A stretch of 12,942 nt of DNA from Firmicutes bacterium UBA3936 (GCA_002385745.1 DGEC01000012.1:1-12942); one strand, 5' to 3'; numbered from the stretch's first letter, positions 1 to 6,736 are shown. Translations and numbers: made by a program. The notes: generated by a model from the sequence alone, not told the origin.

Positions 1-4
1 CTGC

Positions 5-56
5 TTTCCGGGCTTTTTGTGCGCAGCGGTGGCAGCAATGAATGTATTTCCGGGCT
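5..56. repeat. 10-nt direct repeat in the S10 leader (5-14 and 47-56)
   Basis: The ten bases TTTCCGGGCT occur exactly at 5-14 and again at 47-56, 42 bases apart. The second copy runs into the left arm of the hairpin at 52-76. The first copy is followed by a run of five T (14-18), so it looks like the right half of a terminator whose left half would lie before the window. A 10-nt exact repeat is unlikely by chance in 165 bases, but its function is not shown. Confidence 0.5.
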
Positions 57-76
57 GTCCGGAATACGGACAGCCC
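52..76 (+). promoter_or_regulatory. Perfect 10-bp inverted repeat in the leader of rpsJ
   Basis: Bases 52-61 (GGGCTGTCCG) and 67-76 (CGGACAGCCC) are perfectly complementary around a five-base loop GAATA. In RNA this would be a stable GC-rich stem. It is followed by AAAATAACG rather than a T tract, so it is not a standard intrinsic terminator on the + strand, and the reverse strand also lacks a T tract. It may be an mRNA 5' stabiliser, processing site or regulatory leader element for the S10 operon, or part of the upstream gene's 3' region. The role is inference; the stem itself is seen directly. Confidence 0.55.
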
Positions 77-101
77 AAAATAACGATGAAGCAGAAGGTT
101 G

Positions 102-123
102 CGGGTTTTACCCGGTAATTTTT
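102..123 (+). terminator. Weak hairpin plus T-run, possible attenuator before rpsJ
   Basis: CGGGT at 102-106 pairs with ACCCG at 110-114 around a TTT loop. Four bases later comes a run of five T (119-123). The stem is only five base pairs and is separated from the T-run, so termination would be inefficient. It is about 40 bases before the rpsJ start, where an attenuator for ribosomal-protein expression could lie. It may equally be chance. Confidence 0.2.
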
Positions 124-165
124 GCGGAGTAGTCTGAAAATCAGGCGCTTGAAGGAGGGGAAAGC

Positions 166-474
166 ATGGCGAAACAAAAAATCCGTATTCGTCTGAAGGC
201 TTTTGATCATAAGATTCTTGATCAGTCTTCCAGTAAAATCGTGGAAACAGCCAAAAGAACCGGTGCAGCCGTATCGGGGCCTATCCCGCTGCCGACGGAA
301 AAAAGCATTTATACTGTTATTCGGGCACCTCACAAATATAAAGACTCGCGTGAACAGTTTGAGATGAGGACACATAAACGGCTGATTGATATCCTTGAAC
401 CGACGCCGAAGACTATTGATGCGCTTATGCGGCTTGACCTGCCGGCAGGTGTGGACATTGAAATCAAACTGTAA
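166..474 (+). CDS. rpsJ: 30S ribosomal protein S10 (NusE)
   Basis: This 102-residue protein has the usual length of S10. It belongs to the head of the small subunit and, in well-studied bacteria, also acts as NusE, joining NusB in antitermination complexes and contacting NusG. The recognisable core includes the loop GPIPLPTEKSIYT (residues 38-50) and the signature FEMRTHKRLIDI (65-76). The ATG start has a strong AAGGAGGGG site at 152-160, five bases upstream. It is the first gene of the S10 block, as is usual. The stretch before it (1-165) has no recognisable coding sequence, so any tuf or fus gene must end before the window. The identification is secure. Confidence 0.98.
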   Translation: MAKQKIRIRLKAFDHKILDQSSSKIVETAKRTGAAVSGPIPLPTEKSIYTVIRAPHKYKDSREQFEMRTHKRLIDILEPTPKTIDALMRLDLPAGVDIEIKL

Positions 475-509
475 AGCAGGAGGAATCAGAATTAGAGGAG
501 GTGCAGACA

Positions 510-1142
510 GTGAATAAAGCAATCATTGGGAAGAAGGTCGGCATGACCCAAATTTTTGATAAAGACGGCCGGGTTATTCCGGTAACCGTTATTGAGGCGG
601 GCCCCTGCTATGTCATACAGAAGAAAAGCAAGGAAACAGACGGTTATGATGCCGTGCAGCTGGGTTTTGGCGATCTCAAGGAGCAGCGGGCAAACAAGCC
701 GCTCAAGGGCCATTTTATGAAAGCAAGCGTTGCCCCGAAAAAGCATTTGCGGGAATTCCGGCTTGCCGATGCCGCTGCTTATGAAGTAGGTCAGGAAATC
801 AGGGCGGATATTTTTGCCGAAGGCGACCTGGTTGATGTCACGGCCAGATCCAAGGGCAAGGGGTTTGCCGGTTCCATTAAACGCCACGGGCAGAGACGCG
901 GGCCCATGTCCCACGGTTCCCATTACCATCGCGGTCCCGGTTCCCTTGGTTCCATCGATGCCGCCCGTGTGTTTAAAGGCCGTCCGCTTCCCGGCCGCAT
1001 GGGCGGTGACAGGGTGACTGTCCAAAGACTGCAGGTTGTTAAAGTAGATGCGGATAATAACTTGTTGCTGGTTCGTGGTGCAGTACCCGGCCCCCGGGGT
1101 GGACTGGTAACAATTAAAGATTCCGTGAAGGCACAAAAATAA
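510..1142 (+). CDS. rplC: 50S ribosomal protein L3
   Basis: The protein is 210 residues, normal for L3, an early assembly protein whose long internal loop reaches towards the peptidyl transferase centre. The N-terminus AIIGKKVGMTQIF (4-16) and the loop GPMSHGSHYHRGPGSLG (131-147) are diagnostic. I chose the GTG at 510 rather than the in-frame GTG at 501. The Shine-Dalgarno sequence GAGGAGGTG at 494-502 overlaps the earlier codon and sits about seven bases before 510. The resulting MNKAIIGKK start matches the family. At the position of the E. coli methylated glutamine loop this protein has a shorter, Firmicute-like SIDAARVFKG. It lies 35 bases after rpsJ. Confidence 0.97.
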   Translation: MNKAIIGKKVGMTQIFDKDGRVIPVTVIEAGPCYVIQKKSKETDGYDAVQLGFGDLKEQRANKPLKGHFMKASVAPKKHLREFRLADAAAYEVGQEIRADIFAEGDLVDVTARSKGKGFAGSIKRHGQRRGPMSHGSHYHRGPGSLGSIDAARVFKGRPLPGRMGGDRVTVQRLQVVKVDADNNLLLVRGAVPGPRGGLVTIKDSVKAQK

Positions 1143-1168
1143 AGCTAGCAACGAAAGGGGGATTTGTG

Positions 1169-1795
1169 ATGCCGGAAGTAGCTTTATATAATCAACAGGG
1201 CGAGCAGATTGGTGAAATTGAACTGTCCGATGCAGTTTTTGCCGTCCCGGTAAACGAGGCTGTAATGCACCAGGCTGTTGTCGCCTATCTTGCCAACCGG
1301 CGGGTGGCAACGGCAAAGGTAAAAACCCGCAGTGTGGTAAGGGGCGGCGGCCGCAAGCCCTGGCGGCAGAAAGGTACCGGCCGGGCCCGTCACGGCTCTA
1401 TCCGTTCGCCCATCTGGCGAGGAGGAGGCGTTGTTTTCGGACCCACCGGAAGACAGAACTTTAAACAGTCCCTGCCTAAAAAAATGAAGAGGCTGGCACT
1501 GAAATCCGCCCTGTCCTCAAAAGTAAACAGCGGATCACTTTTGGTTCTTGATGCGCTGCAGATGGATGTTCCAAAAACCAAGGAAATGATAAAATTGCTG
1601 GAAAAATTGCAAACAGGGCGAAAAGTACTGCTTGTTTTGGAGAGTCCACAGGTAAACGTGATTAAATCAGCCCGCAATATTCCCGGCGTGAAAACTACAC
1701 AGGCAGAACAGCTTAGTGTTTATGACATTTTAAACACCGACCATCTGATCATGACCCGGGATGCTGTATCCCGGGTGGAGGAGGTGTTTGCCTGA
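1169..1795 (+). CDS. rplD: 50S ribosomal protein L4
   Basis: This 208-residue L4 has a globular domain on the subunit surface and an extended loop that lines the peptide exit tunnel. The basic loop is visible at about residues 52-92, including the GGGRKPWRQKGTGRARHGS segment. In E. coli, L4 also represses the S10 operon through its leader RNA; whether that holds here is unknown. The start is taken at ATG 1169, seven bases after the AAAGGGGGA site (1154-1162). A GTG at 1166 is in frame but too close to that site. The TGA stop overlaps the next start by one base (TGATG), which suggests translational coupling with rplW. Confidence 0.97.
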   Translation: MPEVALYNQQGEQIGEIELSDAVFAVPVNEAVMHQAVVAYLANRRVATAKVKTRSVVRGGGRKPWRQKGTGRARHGSIRSPIWRGGGVVFGPTGRQNFKQSLPKKMKRLALKSALSSKVNSGSLLVLDALQMDVPKTKEMIKLLEKLQTGRKVLLVLESPQVNVIKSARNIPGVKTTQAEQLSVYDILNTDHLIMTRDAVSRVEEVFA

Positions 1796-2085
1796 TGCGT
1801 GATGCCCGCGATATTATTAAGAAGCCGGTTGTAACGGAAAAATCAACTGATGGGATGCAGGCACTTAAGTATACCTTTGAGGTTGATATAAAAGCCAATA
1901 AAATAGAGATCAAAAAAGCTGTTGAGGAACTGTTTAATGTCAAGGTACAGGATGTTAATACCATACGGATGACCGGTAAGCTTAAGCGAATGGGCGCGTA
2001 CAGCGGGCGGCGGCCCAACTGGAAAAAAGCCGTTGTTACCTTGGCTCCCGGCAGCAAACCCATCGAGATCTTTGAAGGCCTGTAG
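1795..2085 (+). CDS. rplW: 50S ribosomal protein L23
   Basis: L23 sits at the polypeptide exit and, with neighbouring L29, provides the docking site for trigger factor and the signal recognition particle. The 96-residue length is typical. Recognisable parts are DIIKKPVVTEKS near the N-terminus (6-17), the KIEIKKAVEELFNVKV helix region (36-51), and the basic KLKRMGAYSGRRPNWKKA loop (62-79). Its ATG overlaps the rplD stop by one base. A GGTGGAGGAGGTG site at 1774-1786, inside the end of rplD, provides the ribosome-binding sequence. Confidence 0.97.
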   Translation: MRDARDIIKKPVVTEKSTDGMQALKYTFEVDIKANKIEIKKAVEELFNVKVQDVNTIRMTGKLKRMGAYSGRRPNWKKAVVTLAPGSKPIEIFEGL

Positions 2086-2105
2086 CCCAGGAAGGAGGGA
2101 AAAGC

Positions 2106-2939
2106 ATGGCCATTAAAAAGTTCGTTCCCACCTCTCCGGGACGTCGTTTTATGACTGTCAGCACTTTTGATGAAATTACCAGGGATAAGCCGGAGAAATC
2201 CTTAACGGAACCGTTGAAAAAGAAAGCCGGGCGCAATGCTACCGGCCGCATAACAGTTCGTCACCAGGGCGGGGGGCATAAACGCAAATACAGGGTAATT
2301 GATTTTAAACGAAATAAAGACGGCGTACCGGCAAAAGTTGCCGCCATTGAATATGACCCCAACCGTTCGGCAAACATAGCACTGCTTCATTATAAAGACG
2401 GGGAAAAACGTTATATCCTTGCTCCCGTCGGTATTACAGTGGGCACCGAAGTCCTTTCAGGCGAGGGCGCCGATATAAAACCCGGCAATGCTATGAAATT
2501 AAAAGATATTCCAGTCGGAACGCTGATTCATAATATTGAGCTGAAGGCGGGCAAAGGCGGTCAGCTTGTCCGCTCCGCCGGTGCAGCGGCCCAGCTGATG
2601 GCCAAGGAAGGTAAATATGCCCATGTCAGGCTGCCGTCCGGTGAAGTCCGCCTGATATCCCAGGAATGCAGGGCGACAATCGGCCAGGTCGGCAACCTGG
2701 ACCATGAAAACATAACCATCGGTAAAGCAGGCCGTTCCCGCTGGCTTGGCAAGCGGCCTGCCGTCCGCGGTGTTGTTATGAACCCGGTGGACCACCCGCA
2801 CGGTGGCGGTGAAGGCAAGGCGCCGATCGGGCGCAAGAGCCCCGTTACTCCCTGGGGCAAGCCTACTCTGGGTTACAAGACCCGGAAGAAAAATAAAGAG
2901 TCAGACCAGTTCATTATCAGCCGCCGGCGTAAAAAATAA
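2106..2939 (+). CDS. rplB: 50S ribosomal protein L2
   Basis: L2 is a large, highly conserved rRNA-binding protein needed for subunit association and for organising the peptidyl transferase region. The 277-residue length is standard. Clear signatures are GRITVRHQGGGHKRKYRVIDF split around residues 47-67 and DHPHGGGEG at 229-237, which contains the conserved histidine (H230, equivalent to the functionally important E. coli H229). The basic C-terminal tail ends ISRRRKK. AAGGAGGGA at 2092-2100 lies five bases before the ATG. It is 20 bases downstream of rplW. Confidence 0.98.
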   Translation: MAIKKFVPTSPGRRFMTVSTFDEITRDKPEKSLTEPLKKKAGRNATGRITVRHQGGGHKRKYRVIDFKRNKDGVPAKVAAIEYDPNRSANIALLHYKDGEKRYILAPVGITVGTEVLSGEGADIKPGNAMKLKDIPVGTLIHNIELKAGKGGQLVRSAGAAAQLMAKEGKYAHVRLPSGEVRLISQECRATIGQVGNLDHENITIGKAGRSRWLGKRPAVRGVVMNPVDHPHGGGEGKAPIGRKSPVTPWGKPTLGYKTRKKNKESDQFIISRRRKK

Positions 2940-2972
2940 AGGTAGAATGTCCAGGAAGGAGGTTGCCAACAC

Positions 2973-3257
2973 TTGTCCAGATCACTAAAGAAAGGCCCCT
3001 ATGTTGATGAGAAGCTGATCAAAAAGATCAGGCAGCTTAATGAAAAAAACCAAAAGAAAGTTATTAAGACCTGGTCCCGCCGTTCCACCATTTTCCCGGA
3101 AATGGTAGGCCATACGCTGGCTGTCCATGACGGAAGAAAACATGTGCCGGTATATATTACCGAGGATATGGTTGGCCACAAGTTGGGCGAGTTTGCACCG
3201 ACGCGGACATTCCGTGGGCACAGCGGTCATACTGAAAGGTCTACAGCACTAAAGTAA
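2973..3257 (+). CDS. rpsS: 30S ribosomal protein S19
   Basis: S19 lies in the head of the 30S subunit, pairs with S13, and contributes to the inter-subunit bridge region near the A-site tRNA. The 94 residues match the family, with MSRSLKKGPYVDEKL at the N-terminus and GHKLGEFAPTRTFRGH at 69-84. The start is a TTG at 2973, ten bases after the site GGAAGGAGG (2954-2962). No in-frame ATG or GTG is better placed, and the second residue onwards fits the S19 N-terminus exactly. It is followed after 12 bases by rplV. Confidence 0.96.
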   Translation: MSRSLKKGPYVDEKLIKKIRQLNEKNQKKVIKTWSRRSTIFPEMVGHTLAVHDGRKHVPVYITEDMVGHKLGEFAPTRTFRGHSGHTERSTALK

Positions 3258-3269
3258 GGAGGGATTACC

Positions 3270-3611
3270 GTGGAAGCAAAAGCAACGGCCAGATATATTC
3301 ATGTTTCACCGCGGAAAGCCCGCCTTGTAGTGGACCAGATCCGTGGTAAAAATGTCCAGGAGGCGCTGGCGCTGCTTAGGAATCTTCCCAACCGTCCGGC
3401 AAGGCCGGTTTATAAAGTTTTGCATTCGGCAATTGCCAATGCTGAACACAATTATGATATGAACACTGAGAATTTATACGTGGCAAAAGCGTTTGTGGAT
3501 CAGGGCCCTGTTTTGAAACGCATTCGTCCCCGGGCCCGCGGTATGTGGTCCCGCATTCGCAAGCCCACCAGCCATATCACCATTGTTCTCCAGGAGAAGA
3601 AGGAGGGATAA
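3270..3611 (+). CDS. rplV: 50S ribosomal protein L22
   Basis: L22 spans the large subunit and its extended beta-hairpin forms part of the narrow region of the exit tunnel, where macrolide-resistance changes occur in other species. The 113 residues include the N-terminal YIHVSPRKARLVVDQIRGK (9-27) and the basic hairpin around GPVLKRIRPRARGMWSRIRKP (80-100). I see no insertion or deletion in the hairpin. The start is GTG at 3270, six bases after AAGGAGGG (3256-3263), which itself overlaps the end of rpsS. Its C-terminal codons contain the Shine-Dalgarno of rpsC (AAGGAGGG), only four bases separating the two genes. Confidence 0.97.
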   Translation: MEAKATARYIHVSPRKARLVVDQIRGKNVQEALALLRNLPNRPARPVYKVLHSAIANAEHNYDMNTENLYVAKAFVDQGPVLKRIRPRARGMWSRIRKPTSHITIVLQEKKEG

Positions 3612-3615
3612 GTAA

Positions 3616-4296
3616 TTGGGTCAAAAGGTTAGCCCCATAGGCTTCCGTATCGGTGTCATCAGGGATTGGGAAGCTAAATGGTATGCTGATAAGAACTACA
3701 CAGAAAAGCTGCATGAGGATCTTGCCATCCGTGACGCTATTAGCAAACAGCTTGAAAATGCCAGTGTATCCCGTATTGAAATCGAGCGGGCTGCCAACAG
3801 GGTCCGTATTTCCATCCATACAGCCAAGCCCGGCATTGTTATCGGCAAAGGGGGAACCGGCGTCGAAGAACTGCGCAAAAAGCTGGAAAAACTGATTAAC
3901 AAACAGGTTCACCTTAATATTATCGAAATAAAAACGCCGGAATTGGACGCAAAGCTGGTTGCCGAAAATATTGCCAACCAGCTGTCAAAAAGGGTTGCTT
4001 TCCGCCGTGCCATGAAACAAGCTGTTATGCGTACAATGCGGGCCGGTGCCAAAGGTGTAAAAGTTATGGTCAGCGGCCGTCTCGGTGGCGCGGAGATTGC
4101 CCGTACAGAATCTTACCATGAGGGAACCGTTCCCCTGCAGACATTGCGTGCCGACATTGATTACGGCAGTGTGGAAGCCCATACAACCTATGGCAGAATA
4201 GGTGTAAAAGTTTGGATTTATAAAGGCGAAGTGCTCCCGACCAAGCAGGGTGACACGGGAGGAGGAAACCAGAATGTTGATACCAAAAAGAGTTAA
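3616..4296 (+). CDS. rpsC: 30S ribosomal protein S3
   Basis: S3 is in the 30S head and lines the mRNA entry channel, where with S4 and S5 it has helicase activity on mRNA. The 226 residues show the N-terminal GQKVSPIGFRIGVI (2-15), a type-2 KH domain with the GKGG loop at 77-80, and the C-terminal domain with RTESYHEGTVPLQTLRADIDYG. The start is TTG at 3616; the AGGAGGG site at 3601-3607 is eight bases away, and the codon is followed by GGTCAAAAG encoding the invariant GQK. Its last 23 bases overlap the start of rplP in another frame, so translation of the two is probably coupled. Confidence 0.97.
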   Translation: MGQKVSPIGFRIGVIRDWEAKWYADKNYTEKLHEDLAIRDAISKQLENASVSRIEIERAANRVRISIHTAKPGIVIGKGGTGVEELRKKLEKLINKQVHLNIIEIKTPELDAKLVAENIANQLSKRVAFRRAMKQAVMRTMRAGAKGVKVMVSGRLGGAEIARTESYHEGTVPLQTLRADIDYGSVEAHTTYGRIGVKVWIYKGEVLPTKQGDTGGGNQNVDTKKS

Positions 4297-4708
4297 ACAC
4301 CGCAAGCAGCAACGAGGCAGAATGAAAGGCCAGGCCCGGGCGGGCAACCAGATTCATTTCGGTGAATTTGGCCTGCAGGCTTTGGAACCGGCCTGGATTA
4401 CCAACCAGCAGATTGAAGCAGCACGTATTGCCATGACCCGGTACATTAAGCGGGGCGGCAAAGTCTGGATAAATATTTTCCCCGACAAGCCTGTAACCTC
4501 CAAACCTGCCGAAACCCGCATGGGCAAAGGGAAGGGTTCGCCGGAGTACTGGGTGGCAGTGGTAAAACCGGGCCGCATCCTGTTTGAGCTGGCCGGTGTT
4601 GATGAGGAGACTGCCCGGGAGGCAATGCGGCTTGCCTCTCATAAGCTGCCTATCAGGACAAAGTTTGTCAAACGTATAGAGTCAGGTGGTGAAAGCCATG
4701 AAAGCTAA
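4274..4708 (+). CDS. rplP: 50S ribosomal protein L16
   Basis: L16 binds the large subunit near the A-site tRNA elbow and is a late assembly protein. The 144-residue length equals that of B. subtilis L16. MLIPKRVKHRKQQRGRMKG is the standard N-terminus. RMGKGKGSPEYWVAVVKPG (82-100) contains an arginine (R82) aligned with E. coli R81, the site of YcfD hydroxylation there. ATG 4274 is chosen over an upstream GTG (4250) because the GGGAGGAGG site at 4258-4266 is correctly spaced and homology begins at MLIP. The gene overlaps rpsC by 23 bases and rpmC by 11 bases. Confidence 0.97.
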   Translation: MLIPKRVKHRKQQRGRMKGQARAGNQIHFGEFGLQALEPAWITNQQIEAARIAMTRYIKRGGKVWINIFPDKPVTSKPAETRMGKGKGSPEYWVAVVKPGRILFELAGVDEETAREAMRLASHKLPIRTKFVKRIESGGESHES

Positions 4709-4892
4709 AGAATTGAGGGAATTTAGCGATGCCGAATTGCAAAGCAAATTGGCCGAGCTAAAGGAAGAGCTTTTTAACTTGCGCTTTCAAATGGTAACCG
4801 GTCAGTTGGAAAATCCCATGCGCATCCGGGAAGTACGCAGGGATATTGCCCGTGTGAAAACAATTCAACGGGCCCGTGAACTTAATTCCTGA
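4698..4892 (+). CDS. rpmC: 50S ribosomal protein L29
   Basis: L29 is a small two-helix protein at the exit of the peptide tunnel, next to L23. The 64 residues show the typical MKAKELREFSDAELQSKL start, then LKEELFNLRFQMVTGQLENP and a conserved IREVRRDIARVKTIQREREL-like second helix (here ending RARELNS). ATG 4698 is preferred over the in-frame GTG at 4686. AGGTGGTGA (4684-4692) is then a spaced binding site, and the protein begins where the family does. The start lies inside rplP, overlapping its last 11 bases. Confidence 0.95.
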   Translation: MKAKELREFSDAELQSKLAELKEELFNLRFQMVTGQLENPMRIREVRRDIARVKTIQRARELNS

Positions 4893-4931
4893 GGAATGTT
4901 ATGACAACTGATCCGAAAGGAGGCTGTGTTT

Positions 4932-5189
4932 TTGCGACGGAAAGGCCGTAAAACCCGCATTGGCTGGGTTGTTAGCGATAAAATGGATAAGACGGCAGTT
5001 GTGAGAGTGGAAAGAACCACCCGCCATCCGCTGTATGGGAAAGTTATCAGGGTTTCCAAAAAATATAAAGTGCATGATCCGGAAAACGCCTGCAGTATAG
5101 GCGATAAGGTAAGAATCATGGAAACAAGGCCCTTAAGCAGGGAAAAGAGATGGCGTTTGGCGGAAATGCTGGAAAAGTCCAGATTATAA
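4932..5189 (+). CDS. rpsQ: 30S ribosomal protein S17
   Basis: S17 is an OB-fold primary-binding protein of the 30S body. The family core is GWVVSDKMDKTAVVRVER (11-28), followed by HPLYGKVIRVSKKYKVHDP and CSIGDKVRIMETRPLSREKRW in the C-terminal half. I choose TTG at 4932 (85 residues). AAAGGAGG at 4916-4923 is eight bases upstream, whereas the in-frame GTG at 4926 would be only two bases from it. Two extra N-terminal residues are possible if the GTG is used. The 39-base gap after rpmC holds no other feature. Confidence 0.95.
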   Translation: MRRKGRKTRIGWVVSDKMDKTAVVRVERTTRHPLYGKVIRVSKKYKVHDPENACSIGDKVRIMETRPLSREKRWRLAEMLEKSRL

Positions 5190-5238
5190 TCAGCGGGTCG
5201 GAAGCCCGGAGGCATCTGTTTTTGAAGGAGGTTTGACG

Positions 5239-5607
5239 ATGATTCAGCCCCAAACGTACCTGACGGTTGCTGATAATTCGGGGGCCAAAAAGATCATGTG
5301 CATACGTGTACTAGGCGGTTCGTCCCGCAGTTACGGCAATATAGGAGATGTTATTGTAGCCAGTGTCAAAGAAGCAACGCCCGGCGGAGTTGTCAAAAAA
5401 GGCGACGTCGTTAGGGCGGTCATCGTCCGTTCTTCCCAGGGTTTGCGGCGAAATGACGGTTCATACATTAAGTTTGACGAAAATGCCGCAGTTCTGATTA
5501 ATGAACAAAACAACCCTCGCGGCACCAGGATTTTTGGGCCGGTTGCCCGGGAATTACGGGAAAGGGATTTTATGAAAATTGTGTCGCTGGCACCGGAAGT
5601 TATTTAG
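5239..5607 (+). CDS. rplN: 50S ribosomal protein L14
   Basis: L14 lies on the interface side of the large subunit, contributes to an inter-subunit bridge and is the docking site of the silencing factor RsfS in bacteria. The 122 residues match the invariant family length. Signatures are MIQPQTYLTVADNSGAKKIMC at the N-terminus (split here at residue 20) and GTRIFGPVAREL at 95-106. ATG 5239 sits seven bases after AAGGAGG (5225-5231); an in-frame TTG at 5233 is too close to that site. This is where the spc block begins in E. coli, but only 49 bases separate it from rpsQ and I see no terminator or clear promoter there. Confidence 0.97.
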   Translation: MIQPQTYLTVADNSGAKKIMCIRVLGGSSRSYGNIGDVIVASVKEATPGGVVKKGDVVRAVIVRSSQGLRRNDGSYIKFDENAAVLINEQNNPRGTRIFGPVARELRERDFMKIVSLAPEVI

Positions 5608-5629
5608 CGCCAAGGGAGGTGCAAAAATA

Positions 5630-5959
5630 GTGGCAAAGCTCCATGTTAAAAAAGGAGACAGGGTTCTTATCCTCACGGGCAAGGAAAAGGGCAAAAAAGG
5701 AAAAATAATAAGAGTGTTGCCTGCAAAGGGCAGAGTAGTTGTTGAAGGGCTTAACATTGTTAAAAAGCATGCCCGTGCCACCCAAAGGGTACAGGCAGGT
5801 ATTCATGAGCAGGAAGCGCCTATAGACAGCAGCAATGTAATGGTAATTTGCCCAAGCTGCAAAGAGCCGACAAGAATTAAGAAATCCCCCGTGCAAAAAG
5901 AGGAAAAAACGGTATGGCTGCGCGCCTGCAAAAAATGCGGGGAACTTCTTGATAAATAG
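5630..5959 (+). CDS. rplX: 50S ribosomal protein L24, four-cysteine form
   Basis: L24 starts large-subunit assembly by binding 23S rRNA. The 109-residue protein has the N-terminal KOW motif (HVKKGDRVLILTGKEKGKKG, 5-24) and the ending GELLDK. Two CxxC pairs are present at C74/C77 and C100/C103, forming a probable zinc ribbon in the C-terminal extension. B. subtilis and E. coli L24 lack these cysteines; as far as I recall, thermophiles such as Thermus and several Clostridia have them. The GTG start at 5630 follows AGGGAGGTG (5613-5621) by eight bases and gives the expected MAKLHVKKG. Earlier in-frame codons overlap rplN and are rejected. Confidence 0.96.
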   Translation: MAKLHVKKGDRVLILTGKEKGKKGKIIRVLPAKGRVVVEGLNIVKKHARATQRVQAGIHEQEAPIDSSNVMVICPSCKEPTRIKKSPVQKEEKTVWLRACKKCGELLDK

Positions 5960-5984
5960 GGTCGCCGAAAGGAGGTTGCAGTAG

Positions 5985-6527
5985 ATGTCCCGGCTGAAAG
6001 AAAAGTACGAAAAAGAAGTACGGCCCGCTTTAGCGGCACGTTTTAACTATAAAAACATCCTTGAGGTTCCTCGCCTGGAAAAGGTCGTTATCAACATGGG
6101 CATTGGCGAGGCCAAGGATAACCCGAAAGCTTTGGATGCCGCCGTAAATGACCTGACATTATTATCAGGCCAGCGTCCTATTGTTACCAAAGCCAAAAAG
6201 TCTGTGGCAAGTTTTAAAATCCGTACAGGCATGAGCGTTGGCTGCAAAGTAACATTGCGCGGCGCGCGCATGTATGATTTTCTGGATAAACTTTTTAATG
6301 TAGCACTTCCCCGGGTCCGTGATTTTCGTGGCGTATCGCCTAAATCTTTTGACGGTCGCGGCAATTATTCCTTAGGTCTTCGCGAACAGCTGATTTTTCC
6401 GGAAATCAATTATGACCAGGTGGAAAAAGTCCGTGGAATGGACGTTACTATTGTAACAACTGCGAAAACTGACGAAGAGGCCAGGGAGCTGTTAAGTGAA
6501 CTGGGAATGCCTTTTCGTAGTGCCTAA
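5985..6527 (+). CDS. rplE: 50S ribosomal protein L5
   Basis: L5 binds 5S rRNA together with L18 in the central protuberance and contacts P-site tRNA. The 180 residues match the Bacillus-type length. Recognisable parts are NILEVPRLEKVVINMGIGEA (24-43), SVASFKIRTGMSVGCKVTLRG (73-93, interrupted here only for brevity), and FPEINYDQVEKVRGMDVTIVTTA near the C-terminus. The ATG at 5985 lies nine bases after AAAGGAGG (5968-5975), in a 25-base gap after rplX. No anomalies were seen. Confidence 0.97.
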   Translation: MSRLKEKYEKEVRPALAARFNYKNILEVPRLEKVVINMGIGEAKDNPKALDAAVNDLTLLSGQRPIVTKAKKSVASFKIRTGMSVGCKVTLRGARMYDFLDKLFNVALPRVRDFRGVSPKSFDGRGNYSLGLREQLIFPEINYDQVEKVRGMDVTIVTTAKTDEEARELLSELGMPFRSA

Positions 6528-6550
6528 CATCCGCAAAAGGAGGGGATACA

Positions 6551-6736
6551 GTGGCAAAAAAATCATTGATCGCCAAGGCAAAAAGGCCCCCAAAATTCAA
6601 AGTACGAGCCTATAATCGCTGCAAATTGTGCGGCCGTCCTCGTGCGTACCTGCGCAAATTTGGTATGTGCCGCCTTTGTTTCCGTAAGCTTGCCCATGAA
6701 GGGGAAATCCCCGGGATAAAAAAAGCCAGCTGGTAG
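6551..6736 (+). CDS. rpsN: 30S ribosomal protein S14, zinc-binding type Z
   Basis: This is the short 61-residue form of S14, which binds zinc, in the 30S head next to S3, S10 and S19. Ligands are two CxxC pairs, C24/C27 (CKLCGRPR) and C40/C43 (CRLCF). Many Firmicutes also carry a longer cysteine-free S14 paralogue under zinc-responsive Zur control elsewhere, which cannot be judged here. The GTG start at 6551 follows AAAAGGAGGGG (6535-6545) by five bases. The conserved C-terminus GEIPGIKKASW is complete. Confidence 0.97.
   Translation: MAKKSLIAKAKRPPKFKVRAYNRCKLCGRPRAYLRKFGMCRLCFRKLAHEGEIPGIKKASW

Noticed and set aside
17..45. Possible promoter TTGTGC with a -10 near 40-45 upstream of rpsJ
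   Set aside because: The -10 position reads GAATGT, a poor match, and alternative spacings are no better. I could not place the S10 promoter with any confidence.
52..76. Perfect hairpin read as an intrinsic terminator
   Set aside because: It has no T tract on either strand directly after the stem, so I list it as a structural or regulatory element only.
1..132. Open reading through frame 1 from the window edge to the TAG at 130-132, possibly the end of an upstream gene
   Set aside because: The translation resembles neither EF-Tu, EF-G nor L7Ae-like proteins, and it runs through the perfect hairpin. In so short a stretch an open frame is not evidence of coding.
492..1316. Long open frame of 274 codons on the - strand opposite rplC and rplD
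   Set aside because: It lies entirely opposite two certain ribosomal genes, has no plausible binding site or recognisable domain, and its composition is what antisense reading of this codon use gives.
5190..5238. A separate spc-operon promoter or terminator between rpsQ and rplN
   Set aside because: The 49-base gap shows only the rplN binding site; no hairpin with T-run and no -35/-10 pair stands out. It is most likely one transcript.
5968..6060. An S8 repressor target like that of E. coli at the start of rplE
   Set aside because: By eye I found no helix-21 mimic with the expected internal loop around the rplE start; a covariance search would be needed to claim one.
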